64,000 nt of DNA from JAYEHL01 sp041653935 (GTDB lineage: Bacteria > Chloroflexota > Dehalococcoidia > E44-bin15): positions 248,001 to 312,000 of the forward strand of contig JBAZEO010000001.1 in the NCBI GenBank assembly GCA_041653935.1, written 5' to 3'. The first letter of the stretch is position 1; each line of letters begins with the position of its first letter. The position numbers and the translations under genes were made by a program. The notes under the pieces are model-generated. The model searched no databases. It was not told where the DNA came from and saw only the letters and a program-made list of their open reading frames with translations. Positions 33,486 to 41,896 of this stretch are shown one piece after another.

Positions 33486-35312
33486 ATGACCGACTTAAAT
33501 GGTATCCTGCCCAGGGTGACAAAACCCGCACGTTATACAGGCGGGGAATGGAACAGCATCGTTAAGGATTGGGAAGCTACCGATATCAGGATAGCGCTGG
33601 CGTATCCGGATGTCTATGAAATAGGCATGTCCAATCTGGGCCTGTCTATCCTGTATCACCTGGTCAATAAAGAGCCGTACGCCCTCGCGGAACGGGTCTA
33701 CACGCCATGGATTGATATGCAGGAGGCGATGAGAAAGGCATCTATTCCTCTCTTCAGCCTGGAATCAAAGCGACCGCTCAGGGATTTCGATATCATCGGG
33801 TTTTCGCTGGGCTACGAGCTTACATACACAAATGTGCTCAGTATGCTCGACCTGGCGGGAATACCGGTTTTATCTTCAGAGCGTGACGATAGTGATCCTC
33901 TCATAATTGCCGGCGGCAGCTGTGCTCTTAACCCGGAGCCAATGTCCGATTTTATAGACCTGTTCGTTATCGGTGAAGGCGAAGAAGTTCTGCTGGAGCT
34001 CTTAAATTCCTTTCGCTCTTTTAAGAAGGAGGTTGGGTCGGGCAGAACCGAGTTGCTGCGACATCTGGCTCAAATACCGGGCGTATATGTGCCGGCTTTT
34101 TACGATGTTTCATATAACGATGATAATACAGTAGCGAGTTGTACGCCGAAATTCACCGGTATCCCATCTATGGCAGCACGCAGGATGATTGCTGAGCTTA
34201 CGCCTGTCGTTACCAGTCCGGTCATTCCTTACATAGCCACGGTCCACGACCGTGCCATGATAGAGACGCAACGCGGCTGCACCAGAGGCTGCCGCTTCTG
34301 TAATGCGGGTATTGTATACCGTCCTGTTCGTGAACGCACATGTGCTGAAATACTGGAAGCGATGGACGAACTGCTGAAGAACACCGGCTATAACGAGCTG
34401 TCTCTACTATCGCTCAGCACCAGCGATTACTCCGATATAGAAGGGCTGATAAAGGCCATTAATCTTAAGTACCGTGGCGACAATTTGAAGATATCCCTGC
34501 CCAGCCTGCGATTGGACAGCTTCTCCGTGGCACTGATGGATGCCATCACCGCTGGGAAAAAGACAAGCCTGACGTTTGCGCCTGAAGCCGGCAGCGAACG
34601 TCTCAGGCGGGTTATCAATAAAAACCTGACCGATGACGTAATAATTAAAACTTTAGCGACTGCCTACGAGCATGGCTGGAACAGCGTCAAGCTTTATTTC
34701 ATGATCGGGTTGCCGACGGAGACGGAGGAAGATGTTGAGGGCATAGTCCGTCTGGCGCAGCAGATGAAAGCAGCTATTTCCAGAGGGCGCGGCGGTGGAT
34801 TGAATATTAAAATCAGCGCCTCGGCCTTTGTGCCCAAGCCGCATACGCCGTTTCAATGGGTAGGGCAGATAAGCCAGGAAGAGATGAACGAGAGGGTAGA
34901 TATATTGCGCCGCGGATTAAAAAAATCCGGCATGCGGCTTACATGGCAGGAGCCTCGAATCAGCCACCTGGAAGCAGTTCTATCCAGAGGCGATCGACAT
35001 TTGTCCAAAGCCATATATCATGCGTGGAAACTGGGCGCTAAGTTTGACGCGTGGAGAGAAGAATTCAAATACGATACATGGGCCAGAGCTTTTGAAGATT
35101 GTTCCATAGCCCCCTCGTTTTACGCCAACCGCAAGCGCAGTCTTGCGGAGGTACTCCCTTGGAATCATATAGATACAGGCGTAAGCTCCGAGTTTCTGAA
35201 ACAAGAGTATAACAACAGCACAAAAGAAACAGCGACCGAAGACTGTCGCTTCGGTCGCTGTAATTCTTGCGGTTTAGAGCTCCTGCACTCCAAGTGCAGG
35301 TTATTGCTCTAA
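33486..35312 (+). CDS. B12-binding/radical SAM protein (TIGR03960 family)
   Basis: 608 aa. N-terminal region (about 1-190) with a B12-binding-like fold, then a radical SAM core whose cluster motif is GCTRGCRFCNAG near residue 262, and a Cys-rich tail (CRFGRCNSCG) typical of TIGR03960. The family is usually fused to or followed by a DUF2344 protein and sits beside rplU-rpmA in many bacteria, as here, but no DUF2344 gene follows. The substrate is unknown; a role in ribosome or RNA modification is suggested by the conserved link with L21/L27. Its last 85 bases carry two hairpins, one of which seems to be the terminator of the opposite gene. Confidence 0.88.
   Translation: MTDLNGILPRVTKPARYTGGEWNSIVKDWEATDIRIALAYPDVYEIGMSNLGLSILYHLVNKEPYALAERVYTPWIDMQEAMRKASIPLFSLESKRPLRDFDIIGFSLGYELTYTNVLSMLDLAGIPVLSSERDDSDPLIIAGGSCALNPEPMSDFIDLFVIGEGEEVLLELLNSFRSFKKEVGSGRTELLRHLAQIPGVYVPAFYDVSYNDDNTVASCTPKFTGIPSMAARRMIAELTPVVTSPVIPYIATVHDRAMIETQRGCTRGCRFCNAGIVYRPVRERTCAEILEAMDELLKNTGYNELSLLSLSTSDYSDIEGLIKAINLKYRGDNLKISLPSLRLDSFSVALMDAITAGKKTSLTFAPEAGSERLRRVINKNLTDDVIIKTLATAYEHGWNSVKLYFMIGLPTETEEDVEGIVRLAQQMKAAISRGRGGGLNIKISASAFVPKPHTPFQWVGQISQEEMNERVDILRRGLKKSGMRLTWQEPRISHLEAVLSRGDRHLSKAIYHAWKLGAKFDAWREEFKYDTWARAFEDCSIAPSFYANRKRSLAEVLPWNHIDTGVSSEFLKQEYNNSTKETATEDCRFGRCNSCGLELLHSKCRLLL
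35229..35261 (-). terminator. Intrinsic terminator of the surface-protein gene, inside the opposing coding sequence
   Basis: Perfect 13-base stem (35229-35241 with 35249-35261, core CAGCGACCGAAG) and seven-base loop. Read on the minus strand, the stem is followed by TTTCTTTTG, as expected for a Rho-independent terminator 53 bases past the stop of the gene at 35314-38073. On the plus strand it encodes the Cys motif at the C terminus of the radical SAM protein. No T run follows on the plus strand. Confidence 0.75.
35282..35300 (+). other. Small hairpin at the end of the radical SAM coding sequence
   Basis: Stem CCTGCACT/AGTGCAGG with a three-base loop, followed by TTATTGCTCTAA. It may slow or end plus-strand transcription just before the stop codon; the T content is poor, so it is only a weak terminator candidate. 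Confidence 0.4.
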
Positions 35313-35313
35313 G

Positions 35314-38073
35314 TTAAAACTCTTCTTCCTCTTCTCCGTAGAGCTCCTCAGCAGGAACTTCTTCCTTGCTGCCTTTCTTTGGAAGGACAATGAGCAGTAC
35401 GATTGCGAGGACGATTATGAAGGCGCCAGCGCCGATGAGTACCCAGACCCACCATGGCCAGCCTTCACTTGTCTTGTTGAGAACTGCCCAGTCACTGAGA
35501 TGGTCGGTTTCACCACAAATCGTGTTACCAGAAATAGTGATATTGCTGGCCTCGTTCCAGGTGCTGTCCGCCCAGTAACCGAGCGTGAGATTATCACCTA
35601 AACTCAGGTCATAGCTTGAAAGCTCAACGCATATGGTTACTGTACCATCTATGTCTCCATCAGGTGTGACTGAGAAGCAGGTGCTGCCAACGACGAAGTC
35701 GTCAGTACCACCATGACAGGTAGCGCTTGTGATAGTTACTGTGGTAGCAGAGTCAAAAGCGCCAGCCGGGATTTCAACTTCTATCTTGCCGTCTCCTGTA
35801 GCAACCGTTCCGCCCGAGGTTCCGATAGAACCGCTGCCGGAAGTGCTAGGAGTAGCTGTCGGCGCAGGTGTAGGTGTAGGTGTAGGAGCAGGTGTAGCTG
35901 TCGGCGCAGGTGTAGGTGTAGCTGTCGGCGCAGGTGTTGGAGTAGGTGTAACAGGAGCTACGCCTATGCCGAACGTTACTGTTGAAGAATCCTGCGTATT
36001 TGTTCCGTCAGTCGCCTGAGCGACTACCTGGTAAGAAGAGCCCTCACCCCATGTGGGCAAGGTGCTGTAAGACCAATCAGTAGTGCCTGTAGCCGCGGGA
36101 GAGTCGGCCATTGCCAGTGTTGCAATCCATGCCGAGCCGTTCCAGTACAGGCCTGAGCTCACGTTAAAGACCCTGACCTTTACTCCGGTAACAGTGCCAG
36201 TAGCGCTTGCCGTGCCGTTTATGGAAGCAGGCCCGCTTGAGAGATTGCCTGCGGCGGGAGAGGTGACGAAACATGTTAGTCCACCAGGTCCCGGTGTAGG
36301 TGTAACTGTTGGCGCAGGTGTTGCTGTCGGTACAGGTGTAGGTGTTACAACAGGCGCCGTGCCGGAAAGATCCTTTACATACCAGAAGGTTAATGTAGCA
36401 GGAGCAGCTTCTGGGTTACCCGCAGCATCTATGGCTAGGGCTGTTATTACATACTGGTGAGCGTGCATCCAGTATGGCAGGGCAGGGGTCGTCGAGCTGG
36501 TCAGCTTCCACCCTTCTGAGTTGCTGTTGAAGCTGCCATCTTTTGGTGTAGCGAATAGGTTAGTTGGTGCGCCCCAAGCAAGGCCGGTCCAAGAAGTTCC
36601 GGCGGTAGTATCAGTGATGGTTATTCTGACATTACCCAACTTGCCATTGGCAACGCCGCCCGTGTTATCAGTGGAGGTACCCTGCACCAGGGCTTCATAA
36701 GCGCTGCCCTGGAAAACGGTGGGGCCAGGTGCGAGATAGGTGGTGATGCCCATCTGAGTAATGAGGGTATTAATAGGTACCGTGTCGTCTATGACTATAC
36801 TCTGGGATGCAGAGTTCGCTTTGGCCAGCGTGGACTCCTCTATCCTGGCAGTTATGGTGTAAGTATAACCATCTTGCACCGTAGGCCAATTCGGTGCAGG
36901 TACGTTTATGATGTCATATGTCCATGGTTCAATCTGCTCGCCGGCGGGAGGTGCGGCCCAGGCAAGATCTTGAGGGAATGCCTGGTTCCATATATCAGGA
37001 TCGCCAACCTCCCAGGCAGGGGTTCCGTCGTTCCAGAACCTGGCGGCGTTGTTATAAATCTTAACCCAGCCGTCGATTATGGTATTTAACGTGCCGGATG
37101 CTTTGGATGAGCCGGTAACACTTACAAAGCTAGCCGACCGCATGTATGACGGCAGGGTATCCATGGTTACAGCCAGCCCTGCGGCCGGGATCTTGTTATA
37201 GGTGAAAGCCTGTGTAGGAGCCGGTAATGCTTCCTGATTACCTGCTTTATCAAATACATGGATTGTAACTGTATAGGCATGCCCGCTGGTCCAGGTGGGC
37301 AATGCGGGATTGGTGCTGGTGGTCATGCTCCACGATGTGGTTCCGCTAGCAATGATGTACTGTCCCACTCCCCCCCAATTTGTACCGTCCCAGCCGACAC
37401 CTGCTGTGGTGTCATCAATCGAAATCTGAACCTGCCCGACTTGGCCGGGTGCGGTATCCTTGGCTATTCCGCTGATAGTGCTGATTGTGGTGGCCACCCA
37501 GCCTCCTGCCAGAGTGGCATCGCCGATGACCTGGATGGCGCTGCCGGAGGGAAGGGTAGCATCATATATGAAGGAGCGGGTCACTGGAGAGCTCTTGTCC
37601 AGGTTGTCGTCCATGGCCCATACGGTTACCGTGTACGTCAGACCGTCGGTAAGGTCGGCTGCCGCTGGCAACACATGGGTACCGGTGCCATCCCACGTCC
37701 AGTCTGTCTGTGTCCCCCATACTCCAGGTATAAGATTCGCAGCTTCTGCATAGTTGTATGAATCGGAGATAGTGGTCCAGTCTTGGACAGCTAGTCTCCC
37801 GTCCCAGTAAAGCCACATGGCGGAAACGCTGTCATAGAATTTTATCTGGATCAGTACGTCCATCACACTCCTGGGGGCTGTGGCAAGTGAAGTGCCGGAA
37901 AATGTTGCAGGCACTCCTGCTGTGTTAACAAATGCTGGAATTGGGTCCAGCCATACGGTGGGGGCTGCGGCCAGTGCAACCCCTCCTGTGGTGGCGATCA
38001 AGGCGGGCACTAATGATAATACCAGAATAAGTGCCACCATGATGCGCCAGGTTAGGTTAAACCTTTTCTTCAT
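35314..38073 (-). CDS. Large secreted, membrane-anchored surface protein with Ig-like repeats
   Basis: 919 aa. Signal peptide (about 1-36, ending in ALAAA), then at least five Ig-like units of about 110-140 residues that repeat a YWDG/WxGxxW motif (for example GVGWDGTNWGG, GTSWTGLAWG, GLYWNGSAW). Two Thr-Pro-rich linkers (about 580-605 and 720-755), a ZU5-like domain opening with GGTVATGDGKIEVEIPAGAF, a C-terminal helix (about 875-903) and an acidic tail (EEEEEF) complete it. The layout suggests an S-layer or cell-surface protein anchored in the membrane. Two promoters and a structured leader suggest high expression. GGAG site before ATG 38073. No enzyme motif seen. Confidence 0.8.
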   Translation of the reverse strand: MKKRFNLTWRIMVALILVLSLVPALIATTGGVALAAAPTVWLDPIPAFVNTAGVPATFSGTSLATAPRSVMDVLIQIKFYDSVSAMWLYWDGRLAVQDWTTISDSYNYAEAANLIPGVWGTQTDWTWDGTGTHVLPAAADLTDGLTYTVTVWAMDDNLDKSSPVTRSFIYDATLPSGSAIQVIGDATLAGGWVATTISTISGIAKDTAPGQVGQVQISIDDTTAGVGWDGTNWGGVGQYIIASGTTSWSMTTSTNPALPTWTSGHAYTVTIHVFDKAGNQEALPAPTQAFTYNKIPAAGLAVTMDTLPSYMRSASFVSVTGSSKASGTLNTIIDGWVKIYNNAARFWNDGTPAWEVGDPDIWNQAFPQDLAWAAPPAGEQIEPWTYDIINVPAPNWPTVQDGYTYTITARIEESTLAKANSASQSIVIDDTVPINTLITQMGITTYLAPGPTVFQGSAYEALVQGTSTDNTGGVANGKLGNVRITITDTTAGTSWTGLAWGAPTNLFATPKDGSFNSNSEGWKLTSSTTPALPYWMHAHQYVITALAIDAAGNPEAAPATLTFWYVKDLSGTAPVVTPTPVPTATPAPTVTPTPGPGGLTCFVTSPAAGNLSSGPASINGTASATGTVTGVKVRVFNVSSGLYWNGSAWIATLAMADSPAATGTTDWSYSTLPTWGEGSSYQVVAQATDGTNTQDSSTVTFGIGVAPVTPTPTPAPTATPTPAPTATPAPTPTPTPAPTATPSTSGSGSIGTSGGTVATGDGKIEVEIPAGAFDSATTVTITSATCHGGTDDFVVGSTCFSVTPDGDIDGTVTICVELSSYDLSLGDNLTLGYWADSTWNEASNITISGNTICGETDHLSDWAVLNKTSEGWPWWVWVLIGAGAFIIVLAIVLLIVLPKKGSKEEVPAEELYGEEEEEF
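35851..35952. repeat. Tandem short repeat encoding a Thr-Pro-Ala linker
   Basis: About 100 bases made of variations on the 18-base unit GTAGCTGTCGGCGCAGGT and the hexamer GTAGGT, lying in frame within the surface protein. It encodes (T/A)PT-type repeats that form a flexible wall-spanning linker. A shorter copy lies at 36293-36352. Such arrays can change length by slippage. Confidence 0.85.
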
Positions 38074-38107
38074 AAACCTTTCTCCTTTCGCTTCTATACG
38101 ATAAAGT

Positions 38108-38159
38108 CAGGCGGTTCAAACCTAACCAAGCAAACTTTGTTGCTAGAGCAGACCGCCTG
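38108..38159 (-). promoter_or_regulatory. Structured leader of the surface-protein mRNA
   Basis: Outer stem CAGGCGGT/ACCGCCTG (38108-38115 with 38152-38159) encloses a nested hairpin with stem AGCAA/TTGCT. It lies in the roughly 100-base leader between the proximal promoter and ATG 38073. It could stabilise the message or be the end of the gyrA transcript; the T run after it is weak (ACTTTAT). Confidence 0.5.
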
Positions 38160-38180
38160 CTGTTTTAATTAAATTGGTAG

Positions 38181-38209
38181 ATACTAACACAACTCTAAAC
38201 GTATGTCAA
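38181..38209 (-). promoter_or_regulatory. Proximal promoter of the surface-protein gene
   Basis: -35 TTGACA (38209-38204), 17-base spacer, extended -10 TGT-TAGTAT (38186-38181). Confidence 0.65.
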
Positions 38210-38222
38210 TATCTGTTACAAC

Positions 38223-38251
38223 AATTTAGCTAAAATACCCTTGCTTGTCAA
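38223..38251 (-). promoter_or_regulatory. Distal promoter of the surface-protein gene
   Basis: -35 TTGACA (38251-38246), 17-base spacer, -10 TAAATT (38228-38223). With the proximal copy it forms a tandem pair in the 220-base gap after gyrA. Confidence 0.55.
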
Positions 38252-38293
38252 TAGCTTTATTAAATATAAACCATCTTTGGTAGACGTTCGGAA

Positions 38294-40708
38294 TCATTCG
38301 CGGAGAGCGGCTATTGACATAACCTCATCGCCCTCATCAAGTTTCATTATGGAGGCACCCCGCCTGATACGGCCCTGGACGGGGATGACGTCACCCCTCA
38401 TGCGTATGACAACGCCCTGCGAGGATTGGATCATCACCTCGTCGGAATCGTTGATGACCCTGGCCGCCACAACAGGCCCCACCTTGCCGCTCAGCGTCTT
38501 GACGCCGCTGCCGCCGCGCGATTGCTTGCGGTAGTTGGCCAGGCGGCTGCATTTGCCCTGTCCTGTTTTTGTCAGCACAAGGACGCTGGCATCAGGAAGT
38601 ATGATATCCATCTGCACAACTCTATCCTCAGGCGCCAGGCGCATGCCCCTGACGCCGCCGCTGGTGCGGGAGGCGATGCGCAGTTCTGATACTGCAAACC
38701 TTATAGCCTGGGCTTTCTCGGATATTATTATGACCTCATCTTCATTCTTAGCTATACGGGCTGATATCAATTGGTCGCCCTTAGGTAATTTCATAGCGAT
38801 TATTCCGTTTGAGCGCACGGAGGCAAAGTTTTCAAGGGCGGTCCTCTTTATTACGCCCTTGCTGGCCATCATGAGCAGGAAATAGCCCGGAATAAATTCC
38901 GTGACGGGCAGCACCTCGGTAACACGCTCCTCTTCAGAAATCGAAATGAGTTTGACCAGCGGTGTTCCTTTAGCGATACGAGAGGTCTCCTGAGGGACCT
39001 TGTAACATTTCAATGAATAAACCCTGCCGAGGTTAGTGAAGAACAATAATGTATCGAGTGTGTCGGCCACCAGCAGACGACGCACCGTTTCCTCTTCCCG
39101 AATGGAAATGCCGGCAACGCCCCTGCCGCCCCTCTGCTGCACGCGGTAGGTTTCAAGAGGCATGCGCTTTATGTAACCGCGCGTGGTCAGCACGATAGCA
39201 ACTTTCTGATGATGGACCAGATCCTCCTCGCTCAGATGTCCCAGCTCTTCCGCGATTATCTCACTGCGGCGCTGGTCCCCGTATTTCTCTTTAACATCGA
39301 TGACGTCTTCCTTTATTAAGAAGAGAATCTTGCGCGGGTTGGCAAGCAGGTCTTCAAGGTATGCGATAGTTTTTAGAATCTCGGCATATTCATCGTTGAT
39401 CTTTTTGCGCTCCAGCGCTGCCAGGCGGCGTAGCTGCATCTCCAGGATGGCCTGTGCCTGTATCTCAGACAGCTTGAACTTTTCCATCAGGTTCTTTCTG
39501 GCTGATTCAACACTGTGCGAATTTCTGATGGTAGTTATTACTTCATCCAGGTTGTCTAACGCTATCTTCAAGCCCTCTAATATATGCGCCCGCTCTTGAG
39601 CCTTCTTCAGATCGAACTTGGTGCGGCGGATGATGACATCCTGACGGAAGATAATATACTGATTAAGGGCTGTTTTCAAACCTATGACCTTGGGCTGTCC
39701 ATCTACCAGGGCCAGCATATTAAGATAAAAAGCGGTCTGCATGGGGGTATGTTTGAACAGGTTGTTCAGCACCTGCTCCGGCTCCATGCCCCGGCGCAGC
39801 TCAATGACCACGCGCATACCGTTGCGGTCCGACTCATCGCGAAGCTCGGTGATCCCCTCAAGCTTCTTGGATTTGACCAGGTCTGATATCCGCTCCACAA
39901 GCGCCGCTTTGTTTACCTGGTAGGGGAGTTCTGTTACAACTATCTGCTGGCGGCCTTTAGCAAGCTCCTCGATCGAATGTCTGGCGCGGATGATGACCCT
40001 GCCCTTACCTGTCGCGTAGGCATTCTTTATACCCTCACGGCCGTATATTATGCCCGCGGTCGGGAAATCAGGACCTTTGACTATCTCGGAAAGCTCGTCA
40101 GGTGAAACCTCAGGATTATCGATCAAGAGGCAGAGGGCATCCGAGATCTCGCCTAAATTATGCGGCGGAATGTTTGTGGCCATGCCTACTGCGATTCCCG
40201 CGGCGCCGTTAACTAAAAGGTTTGGAATTCTTGAGGGCAGAACGACAGGCTCCATCAGCGAGCCGTCGAAGTTCTGTATGAAGCCAACGGTATCTTTATC
40301 GATATCGGCCAGCATCTCCTGGGAGATCCTGGCAAGACGCGCCTCTGTGTATCTCATGGCGGCGGGTGGATCATTATCAATGCTGCCGAAGTTCCCCTGA
40401 CCGTCGATGAGCGGATACCTCATGGAGAAGTCTTGAGCCATACGTACCATGGCCTCATAAACAGGGGCGTCGCCATGGGGGTGGAACTTACCCATGACTT
40501 CTCCAACGATACGGGCGCTCTTCTTGTGAGCGGAATTGTAATGGATGCCCATCTCACCCATGGCGTACAGAATGCGCCTCTGCACGGGCTTAAGCCCATC
40601 GCGTACATCGGGGAGGGCGCGGGCTACTATTACGCTCATAGCATAATCCAGATAGGAAGTTTTCATTTCCTCCCGGATATCTACTTGTTTAACCGCTCCG
40701 ATTTGCAT
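38294..40708 (-). CDS. gyrA: DNA gyrase subunit A
   Basis: 804 aa. Type II topoisomerase subunit that cuts and rejoins DNA and introduces negative supercoils with GyrB (not in the window). Catalytic Tyr120 lies in AAMRYTEARL. The GyrA box QRGGRG in the C-terminal domain marks it as gyrase, not topoisomerase IV. In the quinolone region HPHGDAPVYEAM, the position equal to E. coli Ser83 is Ala81 and Asp87 is Glu85; Ala there is linked with lower quinolone affinity. AGAGG before ATG 40708. Confidence 0.97.
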   Translation of the reverse strand: MQIGAVKQVDIREEMKTSYLDYAMSVIVARALPDVRDGLKPVQRRILYAMGEMGIHYNSAHKKSARIVGEVMGKFHPHGDAPVYEAMVRMAQDFSMRYPLIDGQGNFGSIDNDPPAAMRYTEARLARISQEMLADIDKDTVGFIQNFDGSLMEPVVLPSRIPNLLVNGAAGIAVGMATNIPPHNLGEISDALCLLIDNPEVSPDELSEIVKGPDFPTAGIIYGREGIKNAYATGKGRVIIRARHSIEELAKGRQQIVVTELPYQVNKAALVERISDLVKSKKLEGITELRDESDRNGMRVVIELRRGMEPEQVLNNLFKHTPMQTAFYLNMLALVDGQPKVIGLKTALNQYIIFRQDVIIRRTKFDLKKAQERAHILEGLKIALDNLDEVITTIRNSHSVESARKNLMEKFKLSEIQAQAILEMQLRRLAALERKKINDEYAEILKTIAYLEDLLANPRKILFLIKEDVIDVKEKYGDQRRSEIIAEELGHLSEEDLVHHQKVAIVLTTRGYIKRMPLETYRVQQRGGRGVAGISIREEETVRRLLVADTLDTLLFFTNLGRVYSLKCYKVPQETSRIAKGTPLVKLISISEEERVTEVLPVTEFIPGYFLLMMASKGVIKRTALENFASVRSNGIIAMKLPKGDQLISARIAKNEDEVIIISEKAQAIRFAVSELRIASRTSGGVRGMRLAPEDRVVQMDIILPDASVLVLTKTGQGKCSRLANYRKQSRGGSGVKTLSGKVGPVVAARVINDSDEVMIQSSQGVVIRMRGDVIPVQGRIRRGASIMKLDEGDEVMSIAALRE

Positions 40709-40748
40709 CTTTACCTCTTATAGATATAAACCATTATTTATTTGGTAA

Positions 40749-40777
40749 AGCATATCATAACTGCAGAAATTCGTCAA
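40749..40777 (-). promoter_or_regulatory. Promoter of gyrA
   Basis: -35 TTGACG (40777-40772), 17-base spacer, -10 TATGCT (40754-40749). Leader of about 35 bases. Confidence 0.55.
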
Positions 40778-40828
40778 AAATTTAAATTTTCAAAAATTAA
40801 TGCTTTTAAACCGAAATTATAAAAATAT

Positions 40829-40860
40829 TTAGGCAGGATATAGAAATATATGCTGCCTAA
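40829..40860 (-). terminator. Intrinsic terminator of the TPR gene
   Basis: Stem TTAGGCAG/CTGCCTAA (40853-40860 with 40829-40836), loop of 16 bases, followed on the minus strand by AATATTTTTATAA. It lies 59 bases past the stop of the gene at 40919. The rest of 40709-40918 is AT-rich promoter DNA of gyrA. Confidence 0.7.
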
Positions 40861-40918
40861 CATGCTTATTAGAATTGTTTGTCAAATGGAGGCCGGTTAT
40901 AGAGGGGTGTATCCGGGG

Positions 40919-41743
40919 TCATTCTTCAGGAGATTTCTCTGTCTCGGATTCGGAAGTCAGCAGCGTCATGCTATCGGGCAATACTTCAGTATCCTCATCT
41001 GTATCTACAACATCACCGCTGTCATCGTAGGTTTCTTCCTCTTCACCAATTTCATACTTCAGAATACTGCCCTTTACATAAGAGCGAAATCCGTCATTAA
41101 TTTTTGCAGGAAATGACGGACGTCCTACCTGTTTGGGATGCTGATATATCTCTGTGATGATGACTTTAACAGTACTGTCGGACAGGCTTGCTATTGCCGC
41201 TGAATACTTGTTGCCGCCCTTTATAAGCTTGGAGAGTCGAGTACTTATGCGGGACTCCACTTGTCCTAGATATTCTCCAGCCTCATTTTCTACTACAAGC
41301 CGTAGCTTCTTAAGTTTCAACTGAACAATATCCCCTGCAGCCATTTTCACCAAGACCTCTCTCGGAGCCAACTGATCCAGTCTGGCAACGCCTGCCTTTC
41401 CCGTCTCCTCTATGAAAGTGCGGGATATGGCTTTCGGACGGTCCTCTGAAGGCGCCGGTTGTTTCTCTTTCAGTAGAGAGAGCCGCCTGAGGTTCTTACG
41501 GGAGATGCTATTTTTAGGATCAATAGCTATGGCACGGTTATAGGCATCGATGGCTTCTTCGTACAGCCCTTTCTCAGTCAACGCCTTACCCAGCCGATTA
41601 AAGGCGTTAATATCGTTAGGGAAAACCTCGATAATGCTCTTATTGGCAGCAATTGCCTCGTCCCATAGGCCTTGCATAGCAAAAGAAATCGCCTCTTGAG
41701 TACGTTCTCTCTTCAACTTTGCCTCACCGCATTGAGTTTCCAT
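40919..41743 (-). CDS. TPR-repeat protein with RNA/DNA-associated-looking central region
   Basis: 274 aa from ATG 41743, chosen because GGGAGG lies seven bases before it; the frame opens five codons earlier at a GTG that overlaps this site. Residues about 15-85 form two tetratricopeptide repeats (YEEAIDAYNRAIAIDPKN is classic). A middle region (about 120-225) is Lys/Arg-rich with QLKLKKLRLVVENEAGEYLG, and the C-terminal 45 residues are strongly acidic. Not recognised beyond the TPR part; TPRs mediate protein contacts. Between gyrA and a glycosyltransferase with its own promoter and terminator. Confidence 0.75.
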   Translation of the reverse strand: METQCGEAKLKRERTQEAISFAMQGLWDEAIAANKSIIEVFPNDINAFNRLGKALTEKGLYEEAIDAYNRAIAIDPKNSISRKNLRRLSLLKEKQPAPSEDRPKAISRTFIEETGKAGVARLDQLAPREVLVKMAAGDIVQLKLKKLRLVVENEAGEYLGQVESRISTRLSKLIKGGNKYSAAIASLSDSTVKVIITEIYQHPKQVGRPSFPAKINDGFRSYVKGSILKYEIGEEEETYDDSGDVVDTDEDTEVLPDSMTLLTSESETEKSPEE

Positions 41744-41769
41744 TAAATAACCTCCCACTCCACCGCACT

Positions 41770-41797
41770 ATTTTAAGGATTACGGCCAAGATGTCAA
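41770..41797 (-). promoter_or_regulatory. Promoter of the TPR gene
   Basis: -35 TTGACA (41797-41792), 16-base spacer, -10 TAAAAT (41775-41770). Confidence 0.7.
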
Positions 41798-41896
41798 GGG
41801 GTAAACAGACACTTTTCAGTGTTTGCATGGGGCATATGTGTGAGCGTGCGAGATTTTCCCGGTCCTGACTACTGAGGAATTACCTGCGAGTGTAAA

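Noticed and set aside
35851..35952. CRISPR-like array
   Set aside because: Units are 6-18 bases, with no spacers, and lie in frame inside a surface-protein linker.
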